Assembly: GCA_022447335.1 (NCBI GenBank)
Contig: JAKVCF010000038.1
Span: 1-17,448 of the forward strand
Length of the DNA: 17,448 nucleotides
Reading direction: 5' to 3'
DNA from: Planctomycetota bacterium
GTDB lineage: Bacteria; Planctomycetota; UBA1135
Position numbers and translations under genes: made by a program
Shown: one piece after another, positions 7,051 through 14,894 of the stretch
How positions within the stretch are numbered: the first letter of the stretch is position 1
Layout of the letters: the number at the start of each line of letters is the position of its first letter
The notes under the pieces: generated by a model
Database searches by the model: none
What the model saw: only the letters and a program-made list of their open reading frames with translations
Told to the model about the DNA's origin: nothing

Positions 7051-8046
7051 TCAGAGTTCGGCGGGAGGAAGGAGGAGATTTGGCCAAGTCTCCAAGAAGA
7101 AGACTCGGATGTCCTCTGGACAGAGCAGGTAGAGCACCGTGCCCAAAACCAGTGGAGGACCAAAGGGAAACAGCCGCCCGAGCAGCCACCCCATGTAAAC
7201 CGAGTTCTTTAGAACCCGAGTGCGCCCTCGCTGACGGCGGCGCTGTGCCACCACCCAGATCATGCGCACGATGTTGAGGAGCCCGAGCACGGCGCCCGCG
7301 AAGACGCCGATCAGAAGGGTCCAAACGGCCCCTTCCAGACCAAGGAAGGCTCCGATGGCCGTGAGGTACTTAACGTCTCCCAGGCCGAGAGCTTCCTGAC
7401 GAAGAATGTACGAAAACAGAACTCGGATTCCAATCAACAAGGCCCAAGAAATCGAAGATCCTAGGATCGCGGAAACGAAAACAATCTTTGCGGTCGGGTC
7501 CTCAAAGCTAATGCCCAGCCAGCTCACACCCCACGGCAAGTGGTCCAGGTCCACGCCTAGATGAAAACTGGGTACCAAGAAGGCCGCGGCGATCCCGAAA
7601 GGAATCCCGCCGACAGTGATGCCATCAGGGAGGATCAGATGCTCCCAATCGATTGCCGTTGCGATCCAGAGGGCCGTCAGCGCGATTAGCGCGAAGCCAA
7701 GGGCCAAGGGGCCGTCCTGCTGGTGTACGAGCCAAGTCTCACCAGCAAGAACACACAGAGCAGCGAGCACGAGCTCGTGAACCATATATCCAGCGCTGTA
7801 TTTCACTTTGCAGGAACGACAACGACCTCTCAGAATCAGGTAGCTGACGATAGGCAAGTTGTCGCGCCAAGCAATCGAGCTATTGCATACCGGGCAAAAA
7901 GAACGCACTGGGCGCCAAATCGACAAGCCCTCCCGCGGAATGCGATAGATCGCCGCCGAAGCAAAGGAGCCAAGTATGGCTCCGAGAACGGCTAGCATGA
8001 CGCGGCGGATCACCGCCTCGTGCTGGAGGATCTCCCACCAGGACAT
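7051..8046 (-). CDS. pilD: Type 4 prepilin peptidase (A24 family)
   Basis: An inner-membrane aspartic peptidase that removes leader peptides from type IV prepilins and pseudopilins; full-length members also N-methylate the new N-terminus. The ATG at 8046 has a GGGAGGA ribosome site 7 bases upstream. A longer frame to 8130 would start within the terminator hairpin. The 331 residues include GSFASAAIYRIPRE (26-39), two zinc-binding CxxC pairs (Cys51/54 and Cys76/79) typical of the bifunctional N-terminal domain, the catalytic Asp133 in AIDWEHLILPD, and Asp224 in the GLGD motif (221-224). Multiple hydrophobic helices fill the rest. The C-terminal 60 residues, with a QRRRQRGR basic stretch, go beyond the usual core. 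It is followed closely by the OmpA-like gene. A likely substrate is the pilin-like protein at 5638-6120. Confidence 0.94.
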   Translation of the reverse strand: MSWWEILQHEAVIRRVMLAVLGAILGSFASAAIYRIPREGLSIWRPVRSFCPVCNSSIAWRDNLPIVSYLILRGRCRSCKVKYSAGYMVHELVLAALCVLAGETWLVHQQDGPLALGFALIALTALWIATAIDWEHLILPDGITVGGIPFGIAAAFLVPSFHLGVDLDHLPWGVSWLGISFEDPTAKIVFVSAILGSSISWALLIGIRVLFSYILRQEALGLGDVKYLTAIGAFLGLEGAVWTLLIGVFAGAVLGLLNIVRMIWVVAQRRRQRGRTRVLKNSVYMGWLLGRLFPFGPPLVLGTVLYLLCPEDIRVFFLETWPNLLLPPAEL

Positions 8047-8053
8047 GCCGTCA

Positions 8054-8060
8054 TCCTCCC
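8054..8060 (-). promoter_or_regulatory. Ribosome binding site of prepilin peptidase
   Basis: GGGAGGA on the minus strand, 7 bases before the ATG at 8046. It decides the start against upstream in-frame codons that overlap the terminator. Confidence 0.7.
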
Positions 8061-8097
8061 CCCGCCGGAGCTCGGATTCAATCACCAGTAAAGAAGA

Positions 8098-8127
8098 CGG
8101 GCCCACCTTCGCGCGAAGGTGGGCCCG
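8098..8127 (-). terminator. Strong terminator: perfect 30-bp palindrome after the giant-lipoprotein operon
   Basis: The two halves from 8098 and 8127 are perfectly complementary for 15 bases each (outer arm CGGGCCCACCTTC, centre GCGC). As RNA this gives about 13 GC-rich pairs with a 4-base loop. On the minus strand it is followed by GTCTTCTTTACT, a T-rich tail. It lies 23 bp past the stop at 8151 and before the prepilin peptidase ribosome site, so it should end the upstream operon. A perfect palindrome could also be a protein-binding site. Confidence 0.75.
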
Positions 8128-8150
8128 CAAGACAAAGCACGCATGAGTGC

Positions 8151-11100
8151 CTACCAGGCGAAAGGCAGCTTGAAGTACCGCAGAATCGGACGCGGATCCG
8201 TGAGCTGGAAAGTAGTACCACTTTCCGACATCTCAACCGTTATGCGGTAGCGGAAGAAACGCTTGCCATCCAGATCGGCGAGATCGGTAGTCCAAGCGGT
8301 CAAACCGGCGCCACCACCCGGCTCGTTGGCACCCGGAAAGGCCTCATCGTCGCCCTGGAACTCGATCAGCGCAAAGCCATCGAGTGGGAGGCTGTCCTTG
8401 GAAGCAGCAAACTCGAAACGGAAGAACTTTGGGCGGACCTGCCAAGTGGCACCAGCCAAACCAGCCAGCGAACTCATGTCGCCATCGGTCGTGGAAGTAA
8501 CCAGCGAAAGGCGATTAAGAACCGAGTCGAAGCTGGCATCGACTATTTCAAAGCTTTCATCTGGACGCGCCGGGGCCGCAGGCAGCAAATCGAACCCAAC
8601 CAGCAAACCTGGATTAGTAAGCAGGAAGTCGTTGCCCCCAAAGCGCGCGGTTGCATTGTCGATCACCGCGGAGAAGGAGGAGATGGTCAGATCCGAAGTC
8701 GAGGTCGCGACCGGTGGCAAAGGAGTGATGTCCTCACCCACCTTGTTAACGCGACCATTCCCGGCAATTCCACCAAAAGCGTAGGTTCCATCGGCGAAGT
8801 CAAGGAACTCACCACCCGGAGCGCCCACTGGATTACGCTTGATTGCAAGACCGGTGTCGATCCAGGTCGACTGCACCTGCGAACCCGTCGCAAAGACAGG
8901 TACGAGCACACTCGGAGTCGGTACGCAGAAAGCACGCATGACCTCTTCGAGGCTGTCGTTATTCGCGTATTGAGTCACACCCGGAATCGTGATGTCCGCC
9001 TGAATCGCCGGGTCTAGGTTCGGGTGAAAGATGATGTCCTCGAGAGGATTTGGTACGTGGACCTGGATGACGCCGTTTGCACCGGCACCACCACGACCCG
9101 CCATGTAGTCGGAGTTACCATCACTCGTACGGTTTTCCCCCGTAATGAAGTTCGAGTTCGGCATAAAGGACATTGACCAGCCACGGCGGCCACCCAGAGC
9201 CTGAACGACCTCATTGGCGTTGCTACGGTCCTTGATCTGGTTGATAGTCGCACCAGGACCAAGACCCAAGTTGATCGAGGAGAGGTCCAGCTGTGACGCG
9301 GTATGCAACACCAAGTGGCCGCCCGAGCCACCGCCCGAACCAGAGACCTGCTGGTCCCCCTCGAAAACGGACTCGCCACCCGCACCATTACCGCCATTGA
9401 CCTTCAGCGTGGCCTGATCACCAATCACGATCGGACCCACGGCGAATACCAACGTCTGGCCGCCACCGCCGCCACCTGGAGCGCCTTTGTAGTAAGCGCG
9501 GGTCAGACCAGATGGGAAGCCCGGATCCGGCCAAGACTCGTTAAGTGGCGCATATATGGGCAAGCCCATCATGTCGAAGCCGAGAACCTGACGCGCGAGA
9601 ATCTGAAGGTCTCCACTTGCGCCGCCGCCCGTGCCTGCCAAGAAAGCCGAGAGCTCACCTACAGTGCTCGTGCCATCCGGATTGATACGACGACCCCAAA
9701 AGTCATCCTCGGTACCACCACTATTGAAGGCACTCTCGCCCGGGAGGCCCGCGTCAGGACCGGCCGTCGGATTCGCGTAGGTGAAGGGCGGATCCACACC
9801 GGCCGTCCAACTCGGATCAAAGTCCGGAACGTTGTCATCGATATCGGTGTCGCGCGTGTTGTCCTCCATGCCGTACATCGCTGAAGCCGACGCAAAGTTC
9901 GGACTCTCGTGCATCATGGTGTTACTGGAGTTCCAAGAGGACCCACGGCGCCCCGGCTCCGCGCCAGCAAACTCGGGATTCGTGAAAGGATCCAAAGCCG
10001 TATGCCGATCCTGATAACGCGAATCCGGCCCCGAGTTATCGACTTGGGTCAGGATGCCGTTGATCAGGACGAAAAGGTTCTCCTCACCCGACCACTTCTC
10101 CCAAAGCACCGACTCGTTGAAGCCCTCGGAAAAACCACCGCCGGCACCGCCACCCGAGATCAGAAACTGCGTGTTGCCCGTGCCTGCGTTAGTTAGGACA
10201 TCTTTATCCTGCTGATAACCACCCTCGCCGCCTTGGCCGCCGCCATTCGGCACACCAAATGCACCGAATCCCGACTGGCCACGCGTGGTGGCAGCATTGG
10301 TGGTCGCCGAACCAGTGCCACCATCACCGCCGCCCGCTTGTCCACGAGCACCCGGCTCTGGAAGCTGCGGCTGGTTCAGAGCGACCGGGCTGAGCGCATG
10401 GTCGCCTGAGGCGTCAAGCGTGCCCTGCATATTGACTGTACCTGTTGCATAAATGACCAGCGGGTTCGATCCCTCTGCCTTCAGCGTGCCACCTACCGAG
10501 ATCGTCAGATCGTTGAGGTTCAACACTCCATCGACAATGGTGAAGAGGCGGCCATTCGAGTCGTTAAACAGGTTTTCGCCGTCGGTGTTCAGCACCAAAG
10601 TCGAACCGGTCGCAATGACGAGGTCGTCATCGATCGAAACATCGGCATCACCTGGGTAGTCAAAGCTTGCTTGGGCAAAACCACGCGAAAGATCCATCTG
10701 CGGCAACGGCAGATCAGCGTTCAGGTCGACCTGAAGCGGGGTCTCAAACTGCTCTGTGAACTGGTCGTACGTAATGGTCGTCTCCCAGTTTGTGGCGTCA
10801 CCGTAGTAGTCATTCAAGGTCGGCAGCGCATGGTCATCCGGATCCCCGAAAGAGTCGAGATAGGTCTGCACAACGCTATTGGTCTCCCCCGAGAGGTCTG
10901 TGAACAACGGCGAAACCTGAATACGCAAGTTGCGACCCGGTGGCAGCACACCAGCAACCTCAAAACGCAACAGCGCGCCCTCAAGGTTGCAGTTATCGAT
11001 GACCAGCCATTCGCCCGGCAGCTTATTAGTCCCCGGGAAGGTAGTCCCATCGGGCTCGCTGTACAGAAAGAACACGCGATCGGTATTGAGATTGGCTTCA

Positions 11101-11753
11101 CTCGAATCGATCGGCTGATCAAAACGCACGACAAAACCGCCATCCTGATCCGTGAACAGATTCAAGCCGGTCGGGAAGTCGCCCGCTTGCCGATCCACCA
11201 AGCGCGGCGCGCCGAGCACCGAGTCAATGAACAGCGGCTCACCGAGGGGCGGTGTCGTGAAGTTGCGAGTCAGACCTATCGAAAGAGCACGACCCTGATC
11301 GTCGCGCAGCACCGAGAGACCATTATTCGTAGTACTCGTCGGCAGCGTCAAGGCGTACTCAAAGCCACCCGGAACGAAGCCGCCATTCGAAAGCGCTTCG
11401 TTAGTCGGACAAGCCGGATTAAAGCGAACGATCTGCCCCGGGAGGTAGCCCTCAATCTCCGGGGTCGAGAAGGATCCCGTAACCGGCTGCGAGAGGATGG
11501 CCTCGCTCACCGGCTTGATAATGATCGAGGCGAAGGAAATCGAATCCGGGTCCACCGGATGATTGAAGACCAGGTCGATCGGACGGTTCAAAGCCCAAAC
11601 GTCACCCTCAGCGAGGGTCGAGCTAAGCACCTCGAAAGGGCCGGACGAAGCTCCACTCGCCGACGAAGAAGATCCGCCGCCACAAGAAGGCAGCAAAGCA
11701 CTGGCCAGCAACATGCCGGCCACCGCAAGTTTTCGGGGGAATCGGTCCATCAT
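8151..11753 (-). CDS. Giant surface lipoprotein with Ig-like modules and glycine-rich middle (1200 aa)
   Basis: A predicted lipid-anchored surface protein, the partner in architecture of the 678-3920 product. The signal peptide ends in LLPSC (Cys24), followed by GGGSSSSASGASSG; Gly at +2 favours the outer membrane. Residues about 37-300 contain two Big_5-like units (PIDLVFNHPVDPDSISFASI; FVVRFDQPIDSSEANLNTDR). A strand-rich segment (about 380-450: LNLNDLTISVGGTLKAEG, VNMQGTLDASG) leads into glycine-rich blocks to about residue 830, likely a beta-helix. The C-terminal region ends with a WTTDL...FFRYRITV...LRYFKLPFAW module (Trp1154) similar to those ending the two upstream products. The ATG shares its A with the TAA stop of the upstream gene (TAATG) and has no Shine-Dalgarno, so coupled translation is likely. 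It is the last gene before the 8098-8127 terminator. Ligand or role unknown. Confidence 0.9.
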   Translation of the reverse strand: MMDRFPRKLAVAGMLLASALLPSCGGGSSSSASGASSGPFEVLSSTLAEGDVWALNRPIDLVFNHPVDPDSISFASIIIKPVSEAILSQPVTGSFSTPEIEGYLPGQIVRFNPACPTNEALSNGGFVPGGFEYALTLPTSTTNNGLSVLRDDQGRALSIGLTRNFTTPPLGEPLFIDSVLGAPRLVDRQAGDFPTGLNLFTDQDGGFVVRFDQPIDSSEANLNTDRVFFLYSEPDGTTFPGTNKLPGEWLVIDNCNLEGALLRFEVAGVLPPGRNLRIQVSPLFTDLSGETNSVVQTYLDSFGDPDDHALPTLNDYYGDATNWETTITYDQFTEQFETPLQVDLNADLPLPQMDLSRGFAQASFDYPGDADVSIDDDLVIATGSTLVLNTDGENLFNDSNGRLFTIVDGVLNLNDLTISVGGTLKAEGSNPLVIYATGTVNMQGTLDASGDHALSPVALNQPQLPEPGARGQAGGGDGGTGSATTNAATTRGQSGFGAFGVPNGGGQGGEGGYQQDKDVLTNAGTGNTQFLISGGGAGGGFSEGFNESVLWEKWSGEENLFVLINGILTQVDNSGPDSRYQDRHTALDPFTNPEFAGAEPGRRGSSWNSSNTMMHESPNFASASAMYGMEDNTRDTDIDDNVPDFDPSWTAGVDPPFTYANPTAGPDAGLPGESAFNSGGTEDDFWGRRINPDGTSTVGELSAFLAGTGGGASGDLQILARQVLGFDMMGLPIYAPLNESWPDPGFPSGLTRAYYKGAPGGGGGGQTLVFAVGPIVIGDQATLKVNGGNGAGGESVFEGDQQVSGSGGGSGGHLVLHTASQLDLSSINLGLGPGATINQIKDRSNANEVVQALGGRRGWSMSFMPNSNFITGENRTSDGNSDYMAGRGGAGANGVIQVHVPNPLEDIIFHPNLDPAIQADITIPGVTQYANNDSLEEVMRAFCVPTPSVLVPVFATGSQVQSTWIDTGLAIKRNPVGAPGGEFLDFADGTYAFGGIAGNGRVNKVGEDITPLPPVATSTSDLTISSFSAVIDNATARFGGNDFLLTNPGLLVGFDLLPAAPARPDESFEIVDASFDSVLNRLSLVTSTTDGDMSSLAGLAGATWQVRPKFFRFEFAASKDSLPLDGFALIEFQGDDEAFPGANEPGGGAGLTAWTTDLADLDGKRFFRYRITVEMSESGTTFQLTDPRPILRYFKLPFAW

Positions 11754-14700
11754 TATTGAACGGTCCAGGAGAAGCCGTACGCGTCGAGGGCAGGCGAGAG
11801 GTCTTTCTCAGTATTGGACACGAAAGTGAGCCGAAGCTGGAAGAACTTCCACTTCGTTTCAGTCGCCAAAGAGTCTACATCCGTCGTCCATTCCGACGGG
11901 TCAGAAACCGTGGCACAGTAATCGGCCCCCGCCACCGGCGGGTTGACCAATCGGTCCTGCACAATCGCGGTACCGATATAGTTGCCGTAAAGGTTGAATT
12001 GACTAGTCGCGTCCCGCAGAGGCGTAGCGTCATCGGGCCCGCAGGCTGTTAAATCGACGACCTCGTAGCCACGCCACTCTACGCTTAGCTCGGTGCCATC
12101 CGGCTGGGAAACCGGCTCAAGCACCTGGGTACCAACGCCATTAAAAGTGCCACCTAGAGAGAAAAGGTGGGTGAACACTCGCGAAACCCGCACCACGAAG
12201 TCAATGTTCGACCAGTAGAGTTCTGGGCCAAATCCACGCTGCGTACCACCACCAGTCGCTACACCACCGGTCGGCTCGGTACCCGACTGTGGCACATCTG
12301 GAACCACGAGGTCGCCACCATTGCCACCAAACGAGAAAACGCGGTATGAAGGCACGTTTGAAGACGGCACCATAATTTGAACCTGGAAACCGTTGAAGCC
12401 GACGAAATCACCACGCGGATAGCAGCGGAAACGCACCAGGAGAGGGGCCACAACTGAAGGCCACTCTGCTTTTTTGTAAATCAGATCCTGCTCGACTACT
12501 GCCGGCGGAATGCCGAAGGTCTGGTTCGGGCCACCAGTGAGATCTTCGGGCATGGAGTTATCACGCCAAGTATAGGTATCATCGAACTCTGGCCACGGCG
12601 CATAGATCACACCCGAATCGGCAATGAAAGTATCTGCGCCGTTCAGGAAGTAGGCGCGATCGAACATGATCGCTTCATCCGATTTACCTTGGTTGAATCC
12701 CAAGATGTTCAGGTCAAATTCACCATTCTTACGCAGGCCCGACTTATCCCAATCCGGGTAACCCGTAGTCGGGTTGATGAAGTCATCTGGATAGCGGTTG
12801 GAGTGACCAAGCGCGACCGAGTAACGGTCATAAACATCGTCCAACACAGTGCCGCCAAAGGGCGCCCAAGCTAAGCCCTCAACGTCGAGGTTTAGCTCAC
12901 CCGGAGCCTGCACGCCAAAGCCAAGTAGGTGATAACCGAAACACGTCATCAAGACCGCGCCGGCCGGGTTAAGTGGCGTGGCGACGCCCGCCTGCAAGAA
13001 GGCTGCACGCTGACCGATAAAAGGATTCGATGCAGGATCGGCTTGACGCGAAAACCGCACCAAGTCGCGGCCGCGCATTTCGCCATCCGCTGCAGCGAAT
13101 TGAAACTGGCCAGTGTACTCAGAAAAGCCATCCGCATTCTCATCGAGGCTGTTCAGGCGCAAGGCAAAGTAACGGTCGATCGGCGGATTGATCACGCTGA
13201 TCGACTCAGCCTGAATCTGAGAACCCGCAACAAAGTCGCCGAAACCGAGCGGGTTGCCCGCGAGGTCAAGAATGCCATCGGATCGATCACGAAGCGCAAT
13301 ACCGACTCGCAGATTCGCACCTTCACCAAAACTGTCAGTAATCCCGGCCGAAGGCGCCATAGTAAAACTGCGCGAATCAGCCGTAACGGAAACTGGCCCC
13401 AGCATGATGCGCCCTGAGCCATTTTCGATGGTCGGCGTATCAGGGTTGTCCTCGACCGTGTAACCCAGCATGCGGTCGATAAAGGAACTCACTGACTCGA
13501 TACCAAGCTGGAAACCCGCATTCAGATCGCCATCCTCAAGGACCGCGATTTCATCGTAGGAATGCAGCACGAAAGAAGAAAGTGAGCGCACCGTGCTCGG
13601 ATCGATCGGCTCGCTAAAACGCACCGAGACCGTCGCAAAGGGGTCGACTCCAGTCGCCGGCAGCTCTGTTGGCTCGGGATCGAAGCGCATCCAGCAAAGC
13701 TGATAGTTGCTATCTTCCGGCGCGTAGAAAGTGGTCAGAGCAGCGTCGAGTGGCAAAGCGCTAAAGTCGCCGTACTCAAGCTCACCCTGCAGCACCGGCC
13801 CGCGCACCACTACCGCATTGCGGTCAGCGGCATTGGCCACTTCGGTCACCAGTACGATCGCAGTCCCGATGGAGAGAACATCTCCCACCTTCGGAGTGAT
13901 CGGGCGGCAGTTAACCGCACGCACGCGATAGGTAACTTCGGCAAGTTCGCCTAGGTCCGTAGCCAACAGCACATCGGAAATCAGATCTGCCTGAAGCTGC
14001 GGACGCTGGTCATCCCTCATAAAACCATTGGCCGGGTCGCCCGCGTTGCCGGTACGGAAGACGCGTAGCACGATCGGCGAAAGGCCTTCCGACAACTCAA
14101 TCGGGTCTGAAGCCGTGGTGGCCAGCGTGCGGTTACCCGCGCGGTTGGTGATGATCTGCGTTTGCCCGTAGAGCGGCTCAAGCACGGTCGGAATGCGCAG
14201 CGCAGCGTTGGGTTGCACGCTGTCATCCGAAGCTTCAAAGCCGACGCCATTCTCACCGATCAGTAAATCAGCCGAATCTTGTGGGGTAACCGTCGGATCA
14301 ATCAGCACGACTCCGATTGGGCGGCCATTGGTGCTCACGCCCTCCTTAACGATGTAGCGAACGTCAGCAATACGGCCGTTGACCACTACCTGCACCGTCA
14401 GACGGTTGACAGTCGCTGGATCGACATACTCGGAAAACTCAAGGCGGATACCACCATTACGCCCGACTCGGGTATAGGTTCCGTTCGCGATCCAACCCTT
14501 GTTGCCCAGCGAAGCCAGCCCCGAACGCGCACCCTCAAGCAACTCCTCAAAACGCGGAGTCACGCGCCCTTGAGCATCCTGGTAGGGAGCCAAGATGGTC
14601 AGGACTTCGCGCTGCGTGACCGGGTTGAGCGAGACCGTGTAGTCGATGTCATCGGTGGCCAAGCCTTCACGGATCAGCACGTCGGATTCGACCAAGATGC

Positions 14701-14884
14701 CAGACTCATCAAAGACATCAACCAACCGACCCCAGAACGTGTTCTCAAGAGTCAACCCAGCAAAACCCGAACCCGCGCCCGTCGGACCACCCCCACCACC
14801 CACACAAGCGGGAAGCGCGAGGAGCGCAGATAAGGCTGCGAACCTCATGAGAGTCCAGAAGAAGCGAAGCGAGAACGCGTTCAT
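11753..14884 (-). CDS. Surface lipoprotein with repeated Big_5-like modules, paralogue of the next gene (1043 aa)
   Basis: Predicted lipoprotein: a long N-terminal signal ending LALLALPAC (Cys27), then VGGGGGPTG. The ATG at 14884 is used; Met13 (14848) would still give a shorter signal. Ig-like segments carry the Big_5 signature: GGIRLEFSEYVDPATV (near residue 145) and VSVRFSEPIDPSTVRSLSSF (near 420), the latter closing with DLAGNPLGFGDF (near 545). An EF-hand-like loop DENADGFSEYTG begins at residue 581. Further landmarks shared with the neighbour at 14895 are LDVEGLAWAPFGG, PWPEFDDTYTWRD and RFRCYPRGDF. The C-terminal module starts at WTTD (Trp999) and ends FFQLRLTFVSN...FSWTVQ. Unlike the 8151-11753 product it has no long glycine-rich core. 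It starts 10 bp after the upstream stop and overlaps the downstream start by one base. Function unknown; adhesive, matrix or receptor roles are possible. Confidence 0.9.
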   Translation of the reverse strand: MNAFSLRFFWTLMRFAALSALLALPACVGGGGGPTGAGSGFAGLTLENTFWGRLVDVFDESGILVESDVLIREGLATDDIDYTVSLNPVTQREVLTILAPYQDAQGRVTPRFEELLEGARSGLASLGNKGWIANGTYTRVGRNGGIRLEFSEYVDPATVNRLTVQVVVNGRIADVRYIVKEGVSTNGRPIGVVLIDPTVTPQDSADLLIGENGVGFEASDDSVQPNAALRIPTVLEPLYGQTQIITNRAGNRTLATTASDPIELSEGLSPIVLRVFRTGNAGDPANGFMRDDQRPQLQADLISDVLLATDLGELAEVTYRVRAVNCRPITPKVGDVLSIGTAIVLVTEVANAADRNAVVVRGPVLQGELEYGDFSALPLDAALTTFYAPEDSNYQLCWMRFDPEPTELPATGVDPFATVSVRFSEPIDPSTVRSLSSFVLHSYDEIAVLEDGDLNAGFQLGIESVSSFIDRMLGYTVEDNPDTPTIENGSGRIMLGPVSVTADSRSFTMAPSAGITDSFGEGANLRVGIALRDRSDGILDLAGNPLGFGDFVAGSQIQAESISVINPPIDRYFALRLNSLDENADGFSEYTGQFQFAAADGEMRGRDLVRFSRQADPASNPFIGQRAAFLQAGVATPLNPAGAVLMTCFGYHLLGFGVQAPGELNLDVEGLAWAPFGGTVLDDVYDRYSVALGHSNRYPDDFINPTTGYPDWDKSGLRKNGEFDLNILGFNQGKSDEAIMFDRAYFLNGADTFIADSGVIYAPWPEFDDTYTWRDNSMPEDLTGGPNQTFGIPPAVVEQDLIYKKAEWPSVVAPLLVRFRCYPRGDFVGFNGFQVQIMVPSSNVPSYRVFSFGGNGGDLVVPDVPQSGTEPTGGVATGGGTQRGFGPELYWSNIDFVVRVSRVFTHLFSLGGTFNGVGTQVLEPVSQPDGTELSVEWRGYEVVDLTACGPDDATPLRDATSQFNLYGNYIGTAIVQDRLVNPPVAGADYCATVSDPSEWTTDVDSLATETKWKFFQLRLTFVSNTEKDLSPALDAYGFSWTVQ

Positions 14885-14894
14885 GTTTCGCGGA

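Noticed and set aside
7034..7324. N-terminal extension of the OmpA-like protein
   Set aside because: It overlaps the prepilin peptidase gene. The lipoprotein signal starts at ATG 7033.
8047..8130. Longer prepilin peptidase start at 8130
   Set aside because: It would start inside the terminator hairpin and lacks a ribosome site, while the ATG at 8046 has GGGAGGA 7 bases upstream.
10671..11759. 362-codon plus-strand frame antisense to the giant lipoprotein
   Set aside because: Arg/Thr/Gln/Ile-rich product without motifs, fully opposite a well-supported gene. It is long only because codon bias removes stops from this antisense frame. The same applies to 12929-13417, 14279-14833 and 9303-9884.
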